64,000 nucleotides of DNA from Martelella mediterranea DSM 17316 (GTDB lineage Bacteria; Pseudomonadota; Alphaproteobacteria; Rhizobiales; Rhizobiaceae), in the NCBI RefSeq assembly GCF_002043005.1, contig NZ_CP020330.1, forward strand, positions 2,994,001-3,058,000. The letters are read 5' to 3'. Positions 16,109 to 25,480 of this stretch are shown in pieces. The translations under genes and the position numbers were made by a program. The notes below the pieces were generated by a model. The model was not told where the DNA came from and did no database searches. It worked only from the letters and a program-made list of their open reading frames with translations. How positions within the stretch are numbered: position 1 is the stretch's first letter; every line of letters begins with the position of its first letter.

Positions 16109-16390
16109 GTGAGCGCTACATTTGATAAAGTTGCCGATATCATCGCGGAAACGAGCGAAATCGACCGCGACCAGATTACGCCGGAAAGCAATACGATCGA
16201 CGATCTCGGCATCGACAGCCTCGATTTCCTCGATATCGTCTTTGCGATCGACAAGGAATTCGGTATCAAGATCCCGCTCGAAAAGTGGACGCAGGACGTC
16301 AACGAGGGCAAGGTCGATGCGGACGAGTACTTCATTTTGAAGAATCTCTGCGCCAAGATCGACGAGCTGAGAGCGGCAAAGCAGTCTTAA
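16109..16390 (+). CDS. acpXL: Acyl carrier protein AcpXL
   Basis: Specialised acyl carrier protein, 93 aa, that carries the 27-hydroxyoctacosanoic-type chain destined for lipid A. The phosphopantetheine site is Ser37 in [10 protein letters not shown], and [26 protein letters not shown] is typical of AcpXL. The start is GTG 16109 ([11 protein letters not shown]), with gaagagg upstream, matching the family N-terminus; an in-frame TTG at 16085 with a stronger gaggaggg site would add eight residues. It is the first gene of the lipid A long-chain cluster. Confidence 0.94.
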   Translation: MSATFDKVADIIAETSEIDRDQITPESNTIDDLGIDSLDFLDIVFAIDKEFGIKIPLEKWTQDVNEGKVDADEYFILKNLCAKIDELRAAKQS

Positions 16391-16467
16391 GGGCGGTCGG
16401 CTTTATGACCGGCATCTCAGCCCGCCTGGCTTCGCTGCGGAACTGATGCAGGGGCTGAAAGCATTCA

Positions 16468-16953
16468 ATGCTGCTTGAATATTTCCAGATGATTGATCGG
16501 ATCGTGTCGGCGGATATCAACGCCGGGACGATCGTCGCGCGTTCCACGGTTCCGGAGAAAAGCCCGGTATTCGAGGGGCATTTTCCGGGCATGCCGCTCG
16601 TTCCGGGCGTGCTTTTGATCGAAACCATGGCGCAGGCATCCGGCATGCTGCTGCTCGGCATCAATGACTGCACGGCGATGCCGTTCCTGATGATGGTCGA
16701 CAGCGCCAAGCTGCGCGGCTTCGTCGCGCCCAATGCGGTGCTCGATATCGAAGCGCAACTGGAGCACGAGGGCTCTGGCTTTGCCGTTACCAAGGCGAAG
16801 ATCGCGTCCGGCGGAAAGCCGATCGCGAGCGCCCAGCTCAAATTCCGCACGATGTCGTTCGATGACAATGAACTAGCGCCGCTCGTGAAGCGGCGCGCCG
16901 AGGAAGTCGGCCTGTTTGCGGCAATCGCCGGGCAGGCCGCGGAGAGGTCCTGA
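16468..16953 (+). CDS. 3-hydroxyacyl-ACP dehydratase, FabZ-like (very-long-chain branch)
   Basis: Hot-dog-fold dehydratase of 161 aa in the AcpXL elongation pathway: removes water from 3-hydroxyacyl-AcpXL. The catalytic His38 and Glu52 lie in the FabZ motif EGHFPGMPLVPGVLLIETMAQASG. It starts 77 bases after acpXL and ends one base before fabF2, so translation is coupled. It is distinct from the housekeeping fabZ expected beside lpxA/lpxD elsewhere. Called fabZXL in Rhizobium literature. Confidence 0.93.
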   Translation: MLLEYFQMIDRIVSADINAGTIVARSTVPEKSPVFEGHFPGMPLVPGVLLIETMAQASGMLLLGINDCTAMPFLMMVDSAKLRGFVAPNAVLDIEAQLEHEGSGFAVTKAKIASGGKPIASAQLKFRTMSFDDNELAPLVKRRAEEVGLFAAIAGQAAERS

Positions 16954-16954
16954 C

Positions 16955-18157
16955 ATGGCGAAATCCTCCAATGATGTGGTCGTGACCGGTATTGGTCTGG
17001 TCACGAGTTTCGGCGTCGGCATCGAGCCCCACGTCGCGATGCTCACCGGCGGCCAACCTGAAGTCCGGATCGATTCCGAGGTGTGCGCGCCTTATCCGGT
17101 CCATCCGCTGCCGGAAATCGACTGGAAGGACCAGATCCCCAAGCGCGGCGACCAGCGCCAGATGGAAAACTGGCAGCGCCTCGGCGTCTATGCCGCAGGC
17201 CTCGCGCTCGACGATGCGGGCATGAAAGAAAACGAAGAGCTTTGCGCGACGATGGACATGATCGTCGCGGCCGGCGGCGGCGAGCGCGATATCGCCGTCG
17301 ACAGCCTGATCGTCAACGAGGCGCGCCAGCGCAATGATCGCGAGATCCTGCTGAACGAGAAGCTGACCACCGAACTGCGTCCGACGCTGTTTCTGGCCCA
17401 GCTCGCCAATCTGGTTGCCGGCAATATTTCCATCGTGCACAAGGTTGCCGGCTCCTCGCGCACCTTCATGGGCGAGGAAGCGGCGGGCATTTCCGCCGTC
17501 GCGACCGCTTACGCGCGCATTCTGGCTGGCCAGTCGAGCCATACGCTGGTGGGCGGCTCATTCGTCGCCGAACGCCGCGATATCCTGCTGATGATGGAAT
17601 CGGTGCACGCGCTTTCGCGCGGAGACTGGGCCCCGCTCTGGGACCGGCCTGCGAATGAAGACGGCGGCATGATCATGGGCACGGTCGGCGCCTTCGTGGT
17701 GCTGGAATCGCGCGAACATGCCGAAGCCCGCGGCGCGCATATCTATGCAGTACTTTCCGGCGTCGAAGGCGATCGCGGCAAGCGCGACGACGGCCGTTTC
17801 GAACAGCGGCTCGAGCGGTTGTTCAAGGATGCCGGGTTTACGGGCGCGTCCAACGAGGCGATCCTTTCCGGCGCGACCGGCCTCACCGACATCACGATGC
17901 GCGAGGCCGCTTTCGTGAAAGAACATTTCCCGTCAGCGCCGCTACGCGGTTATACCGGTGTCACCGGCCATGCCATGGAAGCGAATTTCACGCTCGGGAT
18001 CGCGCTCGCAGCCTTGGCGCTCGACAAACAGGCCGTGCTTCCCGTCTTCAATTCCGGTGGCGAGCAGCCGATGTCGGCCCCGGCGGAAAAGATCGCGGTA
18101 ACCACTGTCGGCCATCAGCGCGGCGAGGGCGTCGCCGTGCTCTCGGCCGAGAAATAA
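16955..18157 (+). CDS. Beta-ketoacyl-ACP synthase-like protein lacking the active-site cysteine (FabF2XL)
   Basis: KAS II-like thiolase-fold protein, 400 aa, in the lipid A long-chain cluster. It starts at ATG 16955. The nucleophile region reads KVAGSSRTFMGEEAAG (about residues 163-178) where active synthases have TACASG; the protein has only two cysteines (44 and 97), neither near the active site. The first catalytic His (NAHGTST in active enzymes) is replaced by SGATGLT at about 305-311; the second is kept (VTGHAMEAN, His339). It is therefore probably not a condensing enzyme alone but a partner of the intact FabF1 next door, comparable to chain-length-factor subunits. That role is inference. 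Confidence 0.9.
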   Translation: MAKSSNDVVVTGIGLVTSFGVGIEPHVAMLTGGQPEVRIDSEVCAPYPVHPLPEIDWKDQIPKRGDQRQMENWQRLGVYAAGLALDDAGMKENEELCATMDMIVAAGGGERDIAVDSLIVNEARQRNDREILLNEKLTTELRPTLFLAQLANLVAGNISIVHKVAGSSRTFMGEEAAGISAVATAYARILAGQSSHTLVGGSFVAERRDILLMMESVHALSRGDWAPLWDRPANEDGGMIMGTVGAFVVLESREHAEARGAHIYAVLSGVEGDRGKRDDGRFEQRLERLFKDAGFTGASNEAILSGATGLTDITMREAAFVKEHFPSAPLRGYTGVTGHAMEANFTLGIALAALALDKQAVLPVFNSGGEQPMSAPAEKIAVTTVGHQRGEGVAVLSAEK

Positions 18158-18172
18158 GGAAGGACCGGACAG

Positions 18173-19453
18173 ATGAGCAATGCCTATACAGATCATCTCG
18201 GTCGCCCGCTCGTCGCCGTCACCGGCATGGGCGTGGTGACCTCGCTCGGTCGCGGCCTTGAGGACAACTGGAAGAAGTTGACGGAAGGCGTGTCGGGGAT
18301 CCATCAGATCTCGCGGTTTCCGACCGAGCATCTTTCCACCCGCATTGCCGGCACGGTGGATTTCATTCCGTCGGAAGACAATGCCGTCTCGCGGTCCTAT
18401 GCCTTCGCCGAGGCGACCATCGAGGAGGCGCTTGCCGCAGCCGGCCTTTCCGGCGATTTCGATGCGCCGCTGTTTCTGGCGGCCCCGCCGGTGGAGCCCG
18501 AATGGTCGATGCGTTTCGCGCTGACCGATCGCTCCGGTCCGCCTGTGGAAGACAATGACGCCTATGTCCGCTTCCTCGCCGCGATGCGCGAGAAGGGCGA
18601 TCCCGCGTTTCACGAAGCGGTGCTGTTCGGCTCGATCTCGGAGCGGATCGCCGACAAGTTCGGCACGCGCGGCCTGCCGGTGACGACATCGACGGCCTGC
18701 GCCTCGGGCGCGACCGCGATCCAGCTCGGCGTCGAGGCGATCCGCCAGGGCCGCACGGAGCGCGCCATGACGGTTGCCACCGACGGTTCCGTCAGCGCTG
18801 AATCGCTGGTGCGCTTCTCGCTGCTGTCGGCGCTTTCCACCCAGAACGACCCGCCGGAGAAGGCCTCCAAGCCCTTCAGCAAGGATCGCGATGGCTTCGT
18901 GATCGCCGAGGGCGCGGCAACGCTGATCCTCGAATCGCTCGCCTCCGCCGTCGCCCGTGGCGCGAAGGTCTACGGCATCGTGCGCGGCTGCGGCGAAAAG
19001 GCCGACCATTTCCATCGCACCCGGTCCTCGCCCGATGGCGCGCCGGCGATCGCGACCGTGCGCGCGGCGCTGGAAGATGCGGGCCTCGATATCGACGGCA
19101 TCGACTATATCAACGCCCATGGCACTTCGACGCCGGAAAACGACAAGATGGAATATTCCTCGCTCAACGCCGTCTTCGGCGAGCGGCTGAAATCGATACC
19201 GCTTTCGTCCAACAAGTCGATGATCGGCCATACGCTGACAGCGGCAGGGGCCGTCGAGGCGGTGTTCTCGTTCCAGTCGATGCAGACCGGCGTGTTGCCG
19301 CCGACCATCAACCATGTCAATCCTGATCCGACGATCGAGCTCGATGTGGTGCCGAATGTGAAGCGATCGGCGAATGTCGCGTCCGTGTTGTCCAATTCGT
19401 TCGGATTCGGCGGCCAGAATGCCTGCCTGGTGATGACGCGAGAACCGGCGTGA
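18173..19453 (+). CDS. Beta-ketoacyl-ACP synthase, active (FabF1XL)
   Basis: Condensing enzyme for elongation of the lipid A very-long-chain acyl group, 426 aa. The full KAS triad is present: Cys176 in STACASGATAIQ, His316 in NAHGTSTPEND and His353 in SNKSMIGHTLTAAGAVEA. An insert at about residues 85-150 makes it longer at the N-terminal half than FabF. It follows the Cys-less paralogue by 15 bases, with a ggaaggac ribosome site. The two probably form a heterodimer. Confidence 0.94.
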   Translation: MSNAYTDHLGRPLVAVTGMGVVTSLGRGLEDNWKKLTEGVSGIHQISRFPTEHLSTRIAGTVDFIPSEDNAVSRSYAFAEATIEEALAAAGLSGDFDAPLFLAAPPVEPEWSMRFALTDRSGPPVEDNDAYVRFLAAMREKGDPAFHEAVLFGSISERIADKFGTRGLPVTTSTACASGATAIQLGVEAIRQGRTERAMTVATDGSVSAESLVRFSLLSALSTQNDPPEKASKPFSKDRDGFVIAEGAATLILESLASAVARGAKVYGIVRGCGEKADHFHRTRSSPDGAPAIATVRAALEDAGLDIDGIDYINAHGTSTPENDKMEYSSLNAVFGERLKSIPLSSNKSMIGHTLTAAGAVEAVFSFQSMQTGVLPPTINHVNPDPTIELDVVPNVKRSANVASVLSNSFGFGGQNACLVMTREPA

Positions 19454-19518
19454 GCCTGTTCTTTTGACAGTCTAGTTTAGTTAGTAGATCTAACATATTG
19501 AATATGAAGGAATGACCC

Positions 19519-20550
19519 ATGCGCGCCTTGCAGCTGACCGATGACCGCAAGATCGAATTGCGCGACGTGGCCGAGCCCGACGCGCCGGCGCCCGGCGAGG
19601 TGACGCTGCGTTTGAAGGCGGTCGCGCTCAACCATATCGATGTCTGGGGCTGGCGCGGCATGGCGTTCGCCAAGCGCAAGCTGCCGCTGACGATCGGCGC
19701 GGAAGCCTCGGGCGTGGTCGAGGCGATCGGCGCAGGGGTATCGAACGTGCTGCCCGGCGATCTGGTGGCGATCTATGGCGCGCGCATCTGCGGGCGCTGC
19801 AAGGCCTGTCGCGAGGGCCGTGACAATCTGTGCGAACATGTCGGCGGTGTTCACGGCTTTCATCTCGACGGCTTCGCGCAGGAGAAGATCAACATCCCCG
19901 CCCGCCAGCTCGTGGCAGCCCCCCCCGGTGTGGACACGATCGGGGCGGCCCTTGCGCCCGTCACCTTTGGCACCGTTGAGCATATGCTGTTCGATAACGC
20001 CAAGCTCCAGCCGGGCGAGACGATACTGGTCCATGCCGGCGGCTCTGGCATCGGCTCGGCGGCGATCCAGCTTGCCAAGAAGACGGGCTGCACCGTGATC
20101 ACCACGGTGGGCTCGGAAGACAAGATGGAAAAGGCCCGCGAACTCGGCGCCGATCATGTCATCAACTATCGCGAGGACCGGTTTGAGGGCGTGGTGCGCA
20201 AGCTCACGAAGAAGAAGGGCGTCGACGTCGTGTTCGAACATGTCGGCGCCGATACATGGGCGGGCTCGATGCTGGCGATGAAGCGGGGCGGCCGGCTGGT
20301 CACCTGCGGTTCGACCTCGGGCGTTTCCACCAACATCAACCTGATGATGCTGTTCCAGCAGCAGCTCAAGCTGCTCGGTTCGTTCGGTTGCCGCATGGAA
20401 AACATGGCAAACGCCATGCAGAAGATGGCGCAGGGCGTGGTGCATCCGGTGATCGATACGCTGGTAGACTTCGACGGCATCGACAAGGCGCTGGAGCGCA
20501 TGGAAACGCGTCAGGTCTTTGGCAAGATCGTGCTCAAGGTCGAGGGTTGA
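19519..20550 (+). CDS. Zinc-binding alcohol dehydrogenase/enoyl reductase-like protein of the AcpXL cluster
   Basis: MDR-family oxidoreductase, 343 aa. The structural zinc cysteines Cys91, Cys94, Cys97 and Cys105 are present (CGRCKACREGRDNLC); the nucleotide-binding motif is VHAGGSGIGSAAIQLAK. It lies between fabF1 and lpxXL, as in Rhizobium and Sinorhizobium clusters where it is called adh2XL or adhXL. A role as enoyl-AcpXL reductase or in forming the omega-1 oxygenated chain has been discussed but is not proven. It begins 65 bases after fabF1, a gap containing TTGACA (19464-19469) without a clear -10 box. Confidence 0.9.
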   Translation: MRALQLTDDRKIELRDVAEPDAPAPGEVTLRLKAVALNHIDVWGWRGMAFAKRKLPLTIGAEASGVVEAIGAGVSNVLPGDLVAIYGARICGRCKACREGRDNLCEHVGGVHGFHLDGFAQEKINIPARQLVAAPPGVDTIGAALAPVTFGTVEHMLFDNAKLQPGETILVHAGGSGIGSAAIQLAKKTGCTVITTVGSEDKMEKARELGADHVINYREDRFEGVVRKLTKKKGVDVVFEHVGADTWAGSMLAMKRGGRLVTCGSTSGVSTNINLMMLFQQQLKLLGSFGCRMENMANAMQKMAQGVVHPVIDTLVDFDGIDKALERMETRQVFGKIVLKVEG

Positions 20551-20635
20551 TCGCGACTTGGCTTCAGCGACTTTCGCCGATAAAAGACGGACGCGCGGCA
20601 TTTGCGCCGCAAAGTTCTAATATGGGCCCGATCCG

Positions 20636-21565
20636 TTGAAATCCTTCATAACCCGCGTCGTTCTGAAAGCCCGCCAGTTCCAGCAATGGCTGGTGGCCTA
20701 TCTGATTTTCGCGCTGCTTTCGGTGCTCAAGCTGTTTCCGGCGGATGGTTCGATCCGCTTTGCCGATTGGGTGATGCGCAGAATCGGACCCCATACCGGC
20801 CGCCACAAGCTGATTCTCGAAAACCTGCGGAAGGCTTTGCCGGAAAAGGATGAGTCCGAGATCGAGCGCATCGCGATTGCAAGCTGGGGCCATATCGGAC
20901 GACTGGCCGCGGAATATGTGTTTCTCGACGAGTTGTTTGACTTTGATCCGGAGGCCGACAGCCATGGCCGGATCGAGGTTGAGGGTGTGGAGCGGTTTCT
21001 GACGCTGCTCGATCGCGATCGGCCGTTCATCGTGTTCACCGCCCATACCGGCAATTTCGAGTTGCTGCCGGTCGCCGCGGCGTCCTTCAACCTCCATGTC
21101 TCGGTGCTGTTCCGCCCGCCGAACAACCCCTATATCGCCAAGAAGGTGTTCCGTTTCCGGCGCAAGCGCATGGGCGATCTGGTGCCGTCCCATGCGGGAT
21201 CGGCCTTCGCGCTGGCGGGAACGCTTGATCAGGGCGGCGGCGTCGGCGTGCTGGTGGACCAGAAGTTCAAGCGCGGCACGCACTCGACCTTCTTCGGGCA
21301 GGAGGTGCAGACCAACCCGCTGCTCGGCAAGCTTGCCCGCCAGTTCGACTGTGCGATCTATCCCGCGCGCTGCATCCGCCTGCCGAACAACCGCTTCCGT
21401 CTGGTGCTGGAAGACGAAATCACGCTGCCGCGCAATGAAAAAGGCGCGATCGATATACCGGCGACCGCCCAGGTGCTAAACGACAAGGTTGAAAGCTGGG
21501 TGCGGGAATATCCCGAGCAGTGGCTCTGGTATCACGATCGCTGGAACCGACGTAAACGGGGATAG
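20636..21565 (+). CDS. lpxXL: Lipid A very-long-chain acyltransferase LpxXL
   Basis: Inner-membrane LpxL/HtrB-family acyltransferase, 309 aa, that moves the C28-type hydroxyacyl chain from AcpXL to lipid A. The catalytic HX4E motif is HTGNFE (His137, Glu142). A hydrophobic N-terminal anchor (residues about 18-34) is present. A stop codon at 20618-20620 limits the upstream frame, so the TTG at 20636 is the only start giving the full N-terminus. It ends the cluster and converges on the hemerythrin gene with a 5-base gap. Confidence 0.93.
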   Translation: MKSFITRVVLKARQFQQWLVAYLIFALLSVLKLFPADGSIRFADWVMRRIGPHTGRHKLILENLRKALPEKDESEIERIAIASWGHIGRLAAEYVFLDELFDFDPEADSHGRIEVEGVERFLTLLDRDRPFIVFTAHTGNFELLPVAAASFNLHVSVLFRPPNNPYIAKKVFRFRRKRMGDLVPSHAGSAFALAGTLDQGGGVGVLVDQKFKRGTHSTFFGQEVQTNPLLGKLARQFDCAIYPARCIRLPNNRFRLVLEDEITLPRNEKGAIDIPATAQVLNDKVESWVREYPEQWLWYHDRWNRRKRG

Positions 21566-21570
21566 CGGCT

Positions 21571-22014
21571 TTACGACTTCGTGGCTTGCAGACTTTCGAG
21601 AAAGTCCTTTTCGAACACGATATGCCGGCGCAACGTCGTGAAAAGGCCGCGCAGCAGATAGCCGGTTGCCTCGGTATTGACCTCTTCACCCCGGGCGAGC
21701 CGTCCCAGCGCCTCGCTTGCCTCCTCGGCGAAGCACAGATCCTCGAAATGCTCCTGATGAAGCCGGTCGAACATGGCCGCCGCCCCACCTTTGCGGCGCA
21801 ATGGCGGAAACACCTGTCTTTCCTCGCGTTGCTGGGCGAGCTTCAACAGGGGCATCAAGGTCTCGGACAGACATTGGCAACTGTGCCGGTCGATATTGCC
21901 GGGCAGCGAATCGGCCACCGCCTCCAGCGCATCGCAGAGCCCTGAAATCGTGCCATGTGTCGATGAGAGCGCCGAGAACGGCGCCAGGTTTTTGACCAGC
22001 ATATGCTTGTTCAC
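21571..22014 (-). CDS. Hemerythrin HHE domain protein
   Basis: Small four-helix di-iron protein, 147 aa. Candidate ligands sit in SSTHGTI, REERQVFP, LHQEHFED and LRRHIVFEKDF. The family binds oxygen, nitric oxide or iron, or supports repair of nitrosative damage. The GTG at 22014 gives MNKHMLVKN; ATG 22002 is an alternative. A TTGAC-N4-GTCAA palindrome 80 bases upstream suggests control by FnrN or another FNR/NnrR-family regulator, which fits a low-oxygen or NO role. Confidence 0.85.
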   Translation of the reverse strand: MNKHMLVKNLAPFSALSSTHGTISGLCDALEAVADSLPGNIDRHSCQCLSETLMPLLKLAQQREERQVFPPLRRKGGAAAMFDRLHQEHFEDLCFAEEASEALGRLARGEEVNTEATGYLLRGLFTTLRRHIVFEKDFLESLQATKS

Positions 22015-22094
22015 AACTGTTTCCCGGGTGCAGTCATTCGGCCTTCCGCGCGACCGTTCTGCCGCTATTAGAGTTTAATGCCTCTCGCGCTTCA

Positions 22095-22108
22095 TTGACC
22101 TGGGTCAA
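22095..22108. promoter_or_regulatory. FNR/NnrR-type palindrome upstream of the hemerythrin gene
   Basis: TTGACCTGGGTCAA is a perfect TTGAC-N4-GTCAA inverted repeat. It fits FNR/FixK/Dnr-family sites (TTGA-N6-TCAA). It lies 81-94 bases upstream of the minus-strand hemerythrin start and about 175 bases upstream of glmU. FnrN is encoded 8 kb away in the same window. Confidence 0.6.
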
Positions 22109-22281
22109 GACGGCTTCCAGGACGTGGCGGTGTTCGTCGCGGGGCAGGGGCGGCGCGCGGCGAAAAATGTGTCGCATGGCGGATCCGCACATAAAAATTA
22201 TTCACATTTTTTGAATAGGTCTCGGTCAGGATTCGGCTACAAGCGATATCTTATAGACCGGCGAAAACGGAAGGGGATTTC

Positions 22282-23649
22282 ATGTCACGCAGCGCACTGG
22301 CAATCGTTCTGGCGGCGGGCGATGGAACGCGGATGAAATCATCCAGGACCAAGATGCTGCATGAGGTCGCCGGCCGTGCGATGGCGGCGCATGTGGTGGA
22401 CACGGTTTCCCGTTCCGGCGTCGATGCGGTGGCGCTGGTTGTCGGCCGCGATGGCGAAAAGGTTGCTGAAGCTTGCGCTCTGCCCGGCGTGGCGCTGGAG
22501 ACCTATGAGCAGCGCGAACGGCTTGGCACCGCCCATGCCGTGCTTGCAGCCCGTCCGGCGCTGGAACGCGGTTATGACGACGTGATCGTGACCTATGGCG
22601 ACACGCCGCTGGTGACGGGGGAGACGCTCGCCACCGCGCGGGCGGCGCTCGAAGCGGGCGACGACGTCGTGGTGATCGGCTTTGAGACCGACGAGCCGAC
22701 AGGCTATGGCCGGCTCCTGACCCGCGACGGCGCGCTCTATGCCATCCGTGAGGAAAAGGACGCCAGCGACGAGGAGCGCAAGGTTACGCTCTGCAACAGC
22801 GGGTTGATGGCGTTCAACGGCAGGCGCGCGCTCGAGCTCCTCGACGCGATCGGCAACGGCAATGCCAAGGGTGAATACTATCTGACCGACATCGTCGAGG
22901 CGGCGCTGGCCAAGGGTGGTCGCGCCGGCGTGGTGATGGCAGACGCGGATGAGGTGCTCGGCTGCAACAACCGCGCCGAGCTTGCCGAACTGGAGCGGAT
23001 CTGGCAGGCCCGCCGTCGCCGCGAACTGATGCTTGACGGCGTCACGATGATCGCGCCTGAGACCGTCTTCCTCTGCCACGACACCGTGATCGGCCGCGAT
23101 TGCCTGATCGAGCCCAATGTTTTCTTCGGCCCCGGCGTCGAGATTGCGGACAATGTCACGATCCACGCCTATAGTCACATCGAGGGCGCGAAGGTTGCGG
23201 CTGGCAGCAAGGTCGGGCCGTTCGCGCGGCTGAGGCCGGGCGCTGTGCTGCACGAGGATGCCAAGGTCGGCAATTTCTGCGAGGTGAAGAACGGCGATAT
23301 CGGCGTGGGCGCCAAGGTCAACCACCTGACCTATATCGGCGATGCCAGCGTCGGCGCGCGCGCCAATATCGGCGCGGGCACGATCACCTGCAATTATGAC
23401 GGGGTCAACAAGTTCAGGACGGAGATCGGGGCGGACAGTTTCATCGGCTCCAATTCGTCGCTGGTGGCGCCCGTGCGCATCGGCAACCACGCCTATGTCG
23501 GGTCCGGCAGCGTGGTGACGCGCGATGTGCCGGACAATGCGCTTGCGCTTGCGCGCGGACGCCAGGAAAACAAGGAAGGGCGTGCCGAAATGCTGCGCGC
23601 CCGCTCGCTGGCCATCAAGGCGGCGCGCAAGAAGGACGGGGGCAAGTGA
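22282..23649 (+). CDS. glmU: Bifunctional UDP-N-acetylglucosamine pyrophosphorylase/glucosamine-1-phosphate N-acetyltransferase
   Basis: Makes UDP-GlcNAc for peptidoglycan and lipopolysaccharide, 455 aa. The N-terminal uridylyltransferase starts [23 protein letters not shown] (nucleotide loop; the usual Pro before the Lys is Thr here). The C-terminal part is a left-handed beta-helix of hexapeptide repeats with the conserved end [20 protein letters not shown] and [12 protein letters not shown]. It starts at ATG 22282 after aagggg. It forms an operon with glmS (4-base gap). Confidence 0.96.
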   Translation: MSRSALAIVLAAGDGTRMKSSRTKMLHEVAGRAMAAHVVDTVSRSGVDAVALVVGRDGEKVAEACALPGVALETYEQRERLGTAHAVLAARPALERGYDDVIVTYGDTPLVTGETLATARAALEAGDDVVVIGFETDEPTGYGRLLTRDGALYAIREEKDASDEERKVTLCNSGLMAFNGRRALELLDAIGNGNAKGEYYLTDIVEAALAKGGRAGVVMADADEVLGCNNRAELAELERIWQARRRRELMLDGVTMIAPETVFLCHDTVIGRDCLIEPNVFFGPGVEIADNVTIHAYSHIEGAKVAAGSKVGPFARLRPGAVLHEDAKVGNFCEVKNGDIGVGAKVNHLTYIGDASVGARANIGAGTITCNYDGVNKFRTEIGADSFIGSNSSLVAPVRIGNHAYVGSGSVVTRDVPDNALALARGRQENKEGRAEMLRARSLAIKAARKKDGGK

Positions 23650-23653
23650 CCAT

Positions 23654-25480
23654 ATGTGCGGAATAGTGGGGATCGTTGGCGTTCGGCCGGTGGCCGGTCG
23701 TCTTGTCGATGCTTTGAAGCGGCTTGAATATCGCGGCTATGATTCGGCAGGCATTGCCGTGATCGAGGAGAGCGAACTGGTGCGCCGCCGCGCGCCGGGA
23801 AAGCTCGAAAACCTGCGGATCTGCCTGGCCGATGATCCGGTCGACGGCGTCACCGGCATTGCCCATACCCGCTGGGCCACGCATGGCGTTCCCAACGAGG
23901 CCAATGCCCATCCCCATATCGCCGGCGATGTCGCCGTCGTTCACAACGGCATCATCGAGAATTTCGCGGAGCTGCGCGCCGAGCTGACGGCCAAGGGCGT
24001 GAGTTTTTCGAGCGATACCGACACCGAAGTGGTTGCCCGGCTCCTGGACGATTACCGCAGCAACGGCATGGCCCCGCGCGATGCGGTGCTGGCGATGCTG
24101 CAGAGGGTCAGCGGCGCGTTCGCGCTGGTCATCCTGTTCAAGGACCGGCCGGATACGCTGTTCGTCGCCCGCTACGGCCCGCCGCTCGCCATCGGTCACG
24201 GCGAGGACGAGATGTATGTCGGTTCCGATGCGATCGCGCTTGCGCCGCTTGCGACCGGGATTTCCTATCTGGAAGACGGCGACATGGCGATCATTGATCG
24301 CGACGGCGCGGTGTTTTGCGATTTTGCCGGCGAGCCGGTGCGCCGCCAGCGCCAGCCGCTGCAATTGTCCGCGATGCTGATCGACAAGGGCAATCACCGT
24401 CACTTCATGGAAAAGGAGATTTTCGATCAGCCGGAAGTGATCTCGCATACGCTCGGCCGCTATTGCGATTTCGCCGCGGAAAGATCGGCGGTCGCCGATG
24501 ACGGCATCGATTTCTCGAAAATCTCACGTCTCACCATCGCCGCCTGCGGCACGGCCTACCTTTCCGGCCTGATCGGCAAGTACTGGATCGAGCGCTATGC
24601 CCGCCTTCCGGTGGAGATCGACGTCGCCTCGGAGTTCCGCTATCGCGAATTGCCGATATCGGATGACACGCTTGCGCTGTTCATCTCGCAGTCCGGCGAA
24701 ACCGCCGATACGCTGGCGTCGCTGCGCTATTGCAAGGAGCAGGGCGCGAAGACCGGCGCGCTCGTCAATGTTACCGGCTCGACCATCGCGCGCGAGGCCG
24801 ATGCGGTGTTCCCGATCCTGGCGGGGCCGGAAATTTCGGTGGCATCGACGAAGGCATTCACCTGCCAGCTTGCGCTGATGGCATCGCTTGCGCTGCGCGC
24901 CGGGCGCGAACGCGGCACGCTGTCTCCGGCGGACGAAAAGGAGCTGGTGCACGCGCTTTCGGAAGTGCCGCGACTGATGAGCCAGGTGCTGCATGCCGTG
25001 CAGCCGCAGATCGAAAAGCTCTCCCGCGAACTCTCGCATTTCCATCACGTTCTCTATCTCGGCCGCGGCACCAGCTTCCCGCTGGCGATGGAAGGCGCGC
25101 TCAAGCTCAAGGAAATCACCTATATCCACGCCGAGGGCTATGCCGCAGGCGAGCTGAAGCACGGGCCGATCGCGCTGATCGACGAAAATATGCCGGTGAT
25201 CGTGATCGCGCCCCATGACCGGTTCTTCGAAAAGACGGTGTCCAACATGCAGGAAGTCGCCGCGCGCGACGGCAAGATCGTCTTCATCACCGATGAGAGC
25301 GGCGCGCGGGCTTCCGAGTTGAAAACCATGCAGACCATCGTGCTGCCGGACATGCCGGAATTCATCGCGCCGATGGTGTTCTCGCTGCCGATCCAGCTTC
25401 TGGCCTATCATACCGCGGTGTTCATGGGCACGGATGCCGACCAACCGCGCAATCTCGCCAAGGCGGTGACCGTGGAATGA
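23654..25480 (+). CDS. glmS: Glutamine-fructose-6-phosphate aminotransferase (isomerizing)
   Basis: First step of amino-sugar synthesis, 608 aa. The N-terminal Cys (MCGIVGIVG) is the glutaminase nucleophile after Met removal. Two SIS domains follow, with ISQSGETADTLASLRY and the C-terminal DQPRNLAKAVTVE. The start is ATG 23654, fixed by the Cys-1 requirement. It lies four bases after glmU and overlaps the acetyltransferase by ATGA. Confidence 0.97.
   Translation: MCGIVGIVGVRPVAGRLVDALKRLEYRGYDSAGIAVIEESELVRRRAPGKLENLRICLADDPVDGVTGIAHTRWATHGVPNEANAHPHIAGDVAVVHNGIIENFAELRAELTAKGVSFSSDTDTEVVARLLDDYRSNGMAPRDAVLAMLQRVSGAFALVILFKDRPDTLFVARYGPPLAIGHGEDEMYVGSDAIALAPLATGISYLEDGDMAIIDRDGAVFCDFAGEPVRRQRQPLQLSAMLIDKGNHRHFMEKEIFDQPEVISHTLGRYCDFAAERSAVADDGIDFSKISRLTIAACGTAYLSGLIGKYWIERYARLPVEIDVASEFRYRELPISDDTLALFISQSGETADTLASLRYCKEQGAKTGALVNVTGSTIAREADAVFPILAGPEISVASTKAFTCQLALMASLALRAGRERGTLSPADEKELVHALSEVPRLMSQVLHAVQPQIEKLSRELSHFHHVLYLGRGTSFPLAMEGALKLKEITYIHAEGYAAGELKHGPIALIDENMPVIVIAPHDRFFEKTVSNMQEVAARDGKIVFITDESGARASELKTMQTIVLPDMPEFIAPMVFSLPIQLLAYHTAVFMGTDADQPRNLAKAVTVE

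Noticed and set aside
17942..19315. 457-codon open frame on the minus strand
   Set aside because: Antisense to fabF1 and the end of fabF2; composition typical of a shadow frame.
22124..22336. 70-codon plus-strand frame overlapping the glmU start
   Set aside because: No ribosome site and Arg/Ser-rich composition; the region is the glmU leader.
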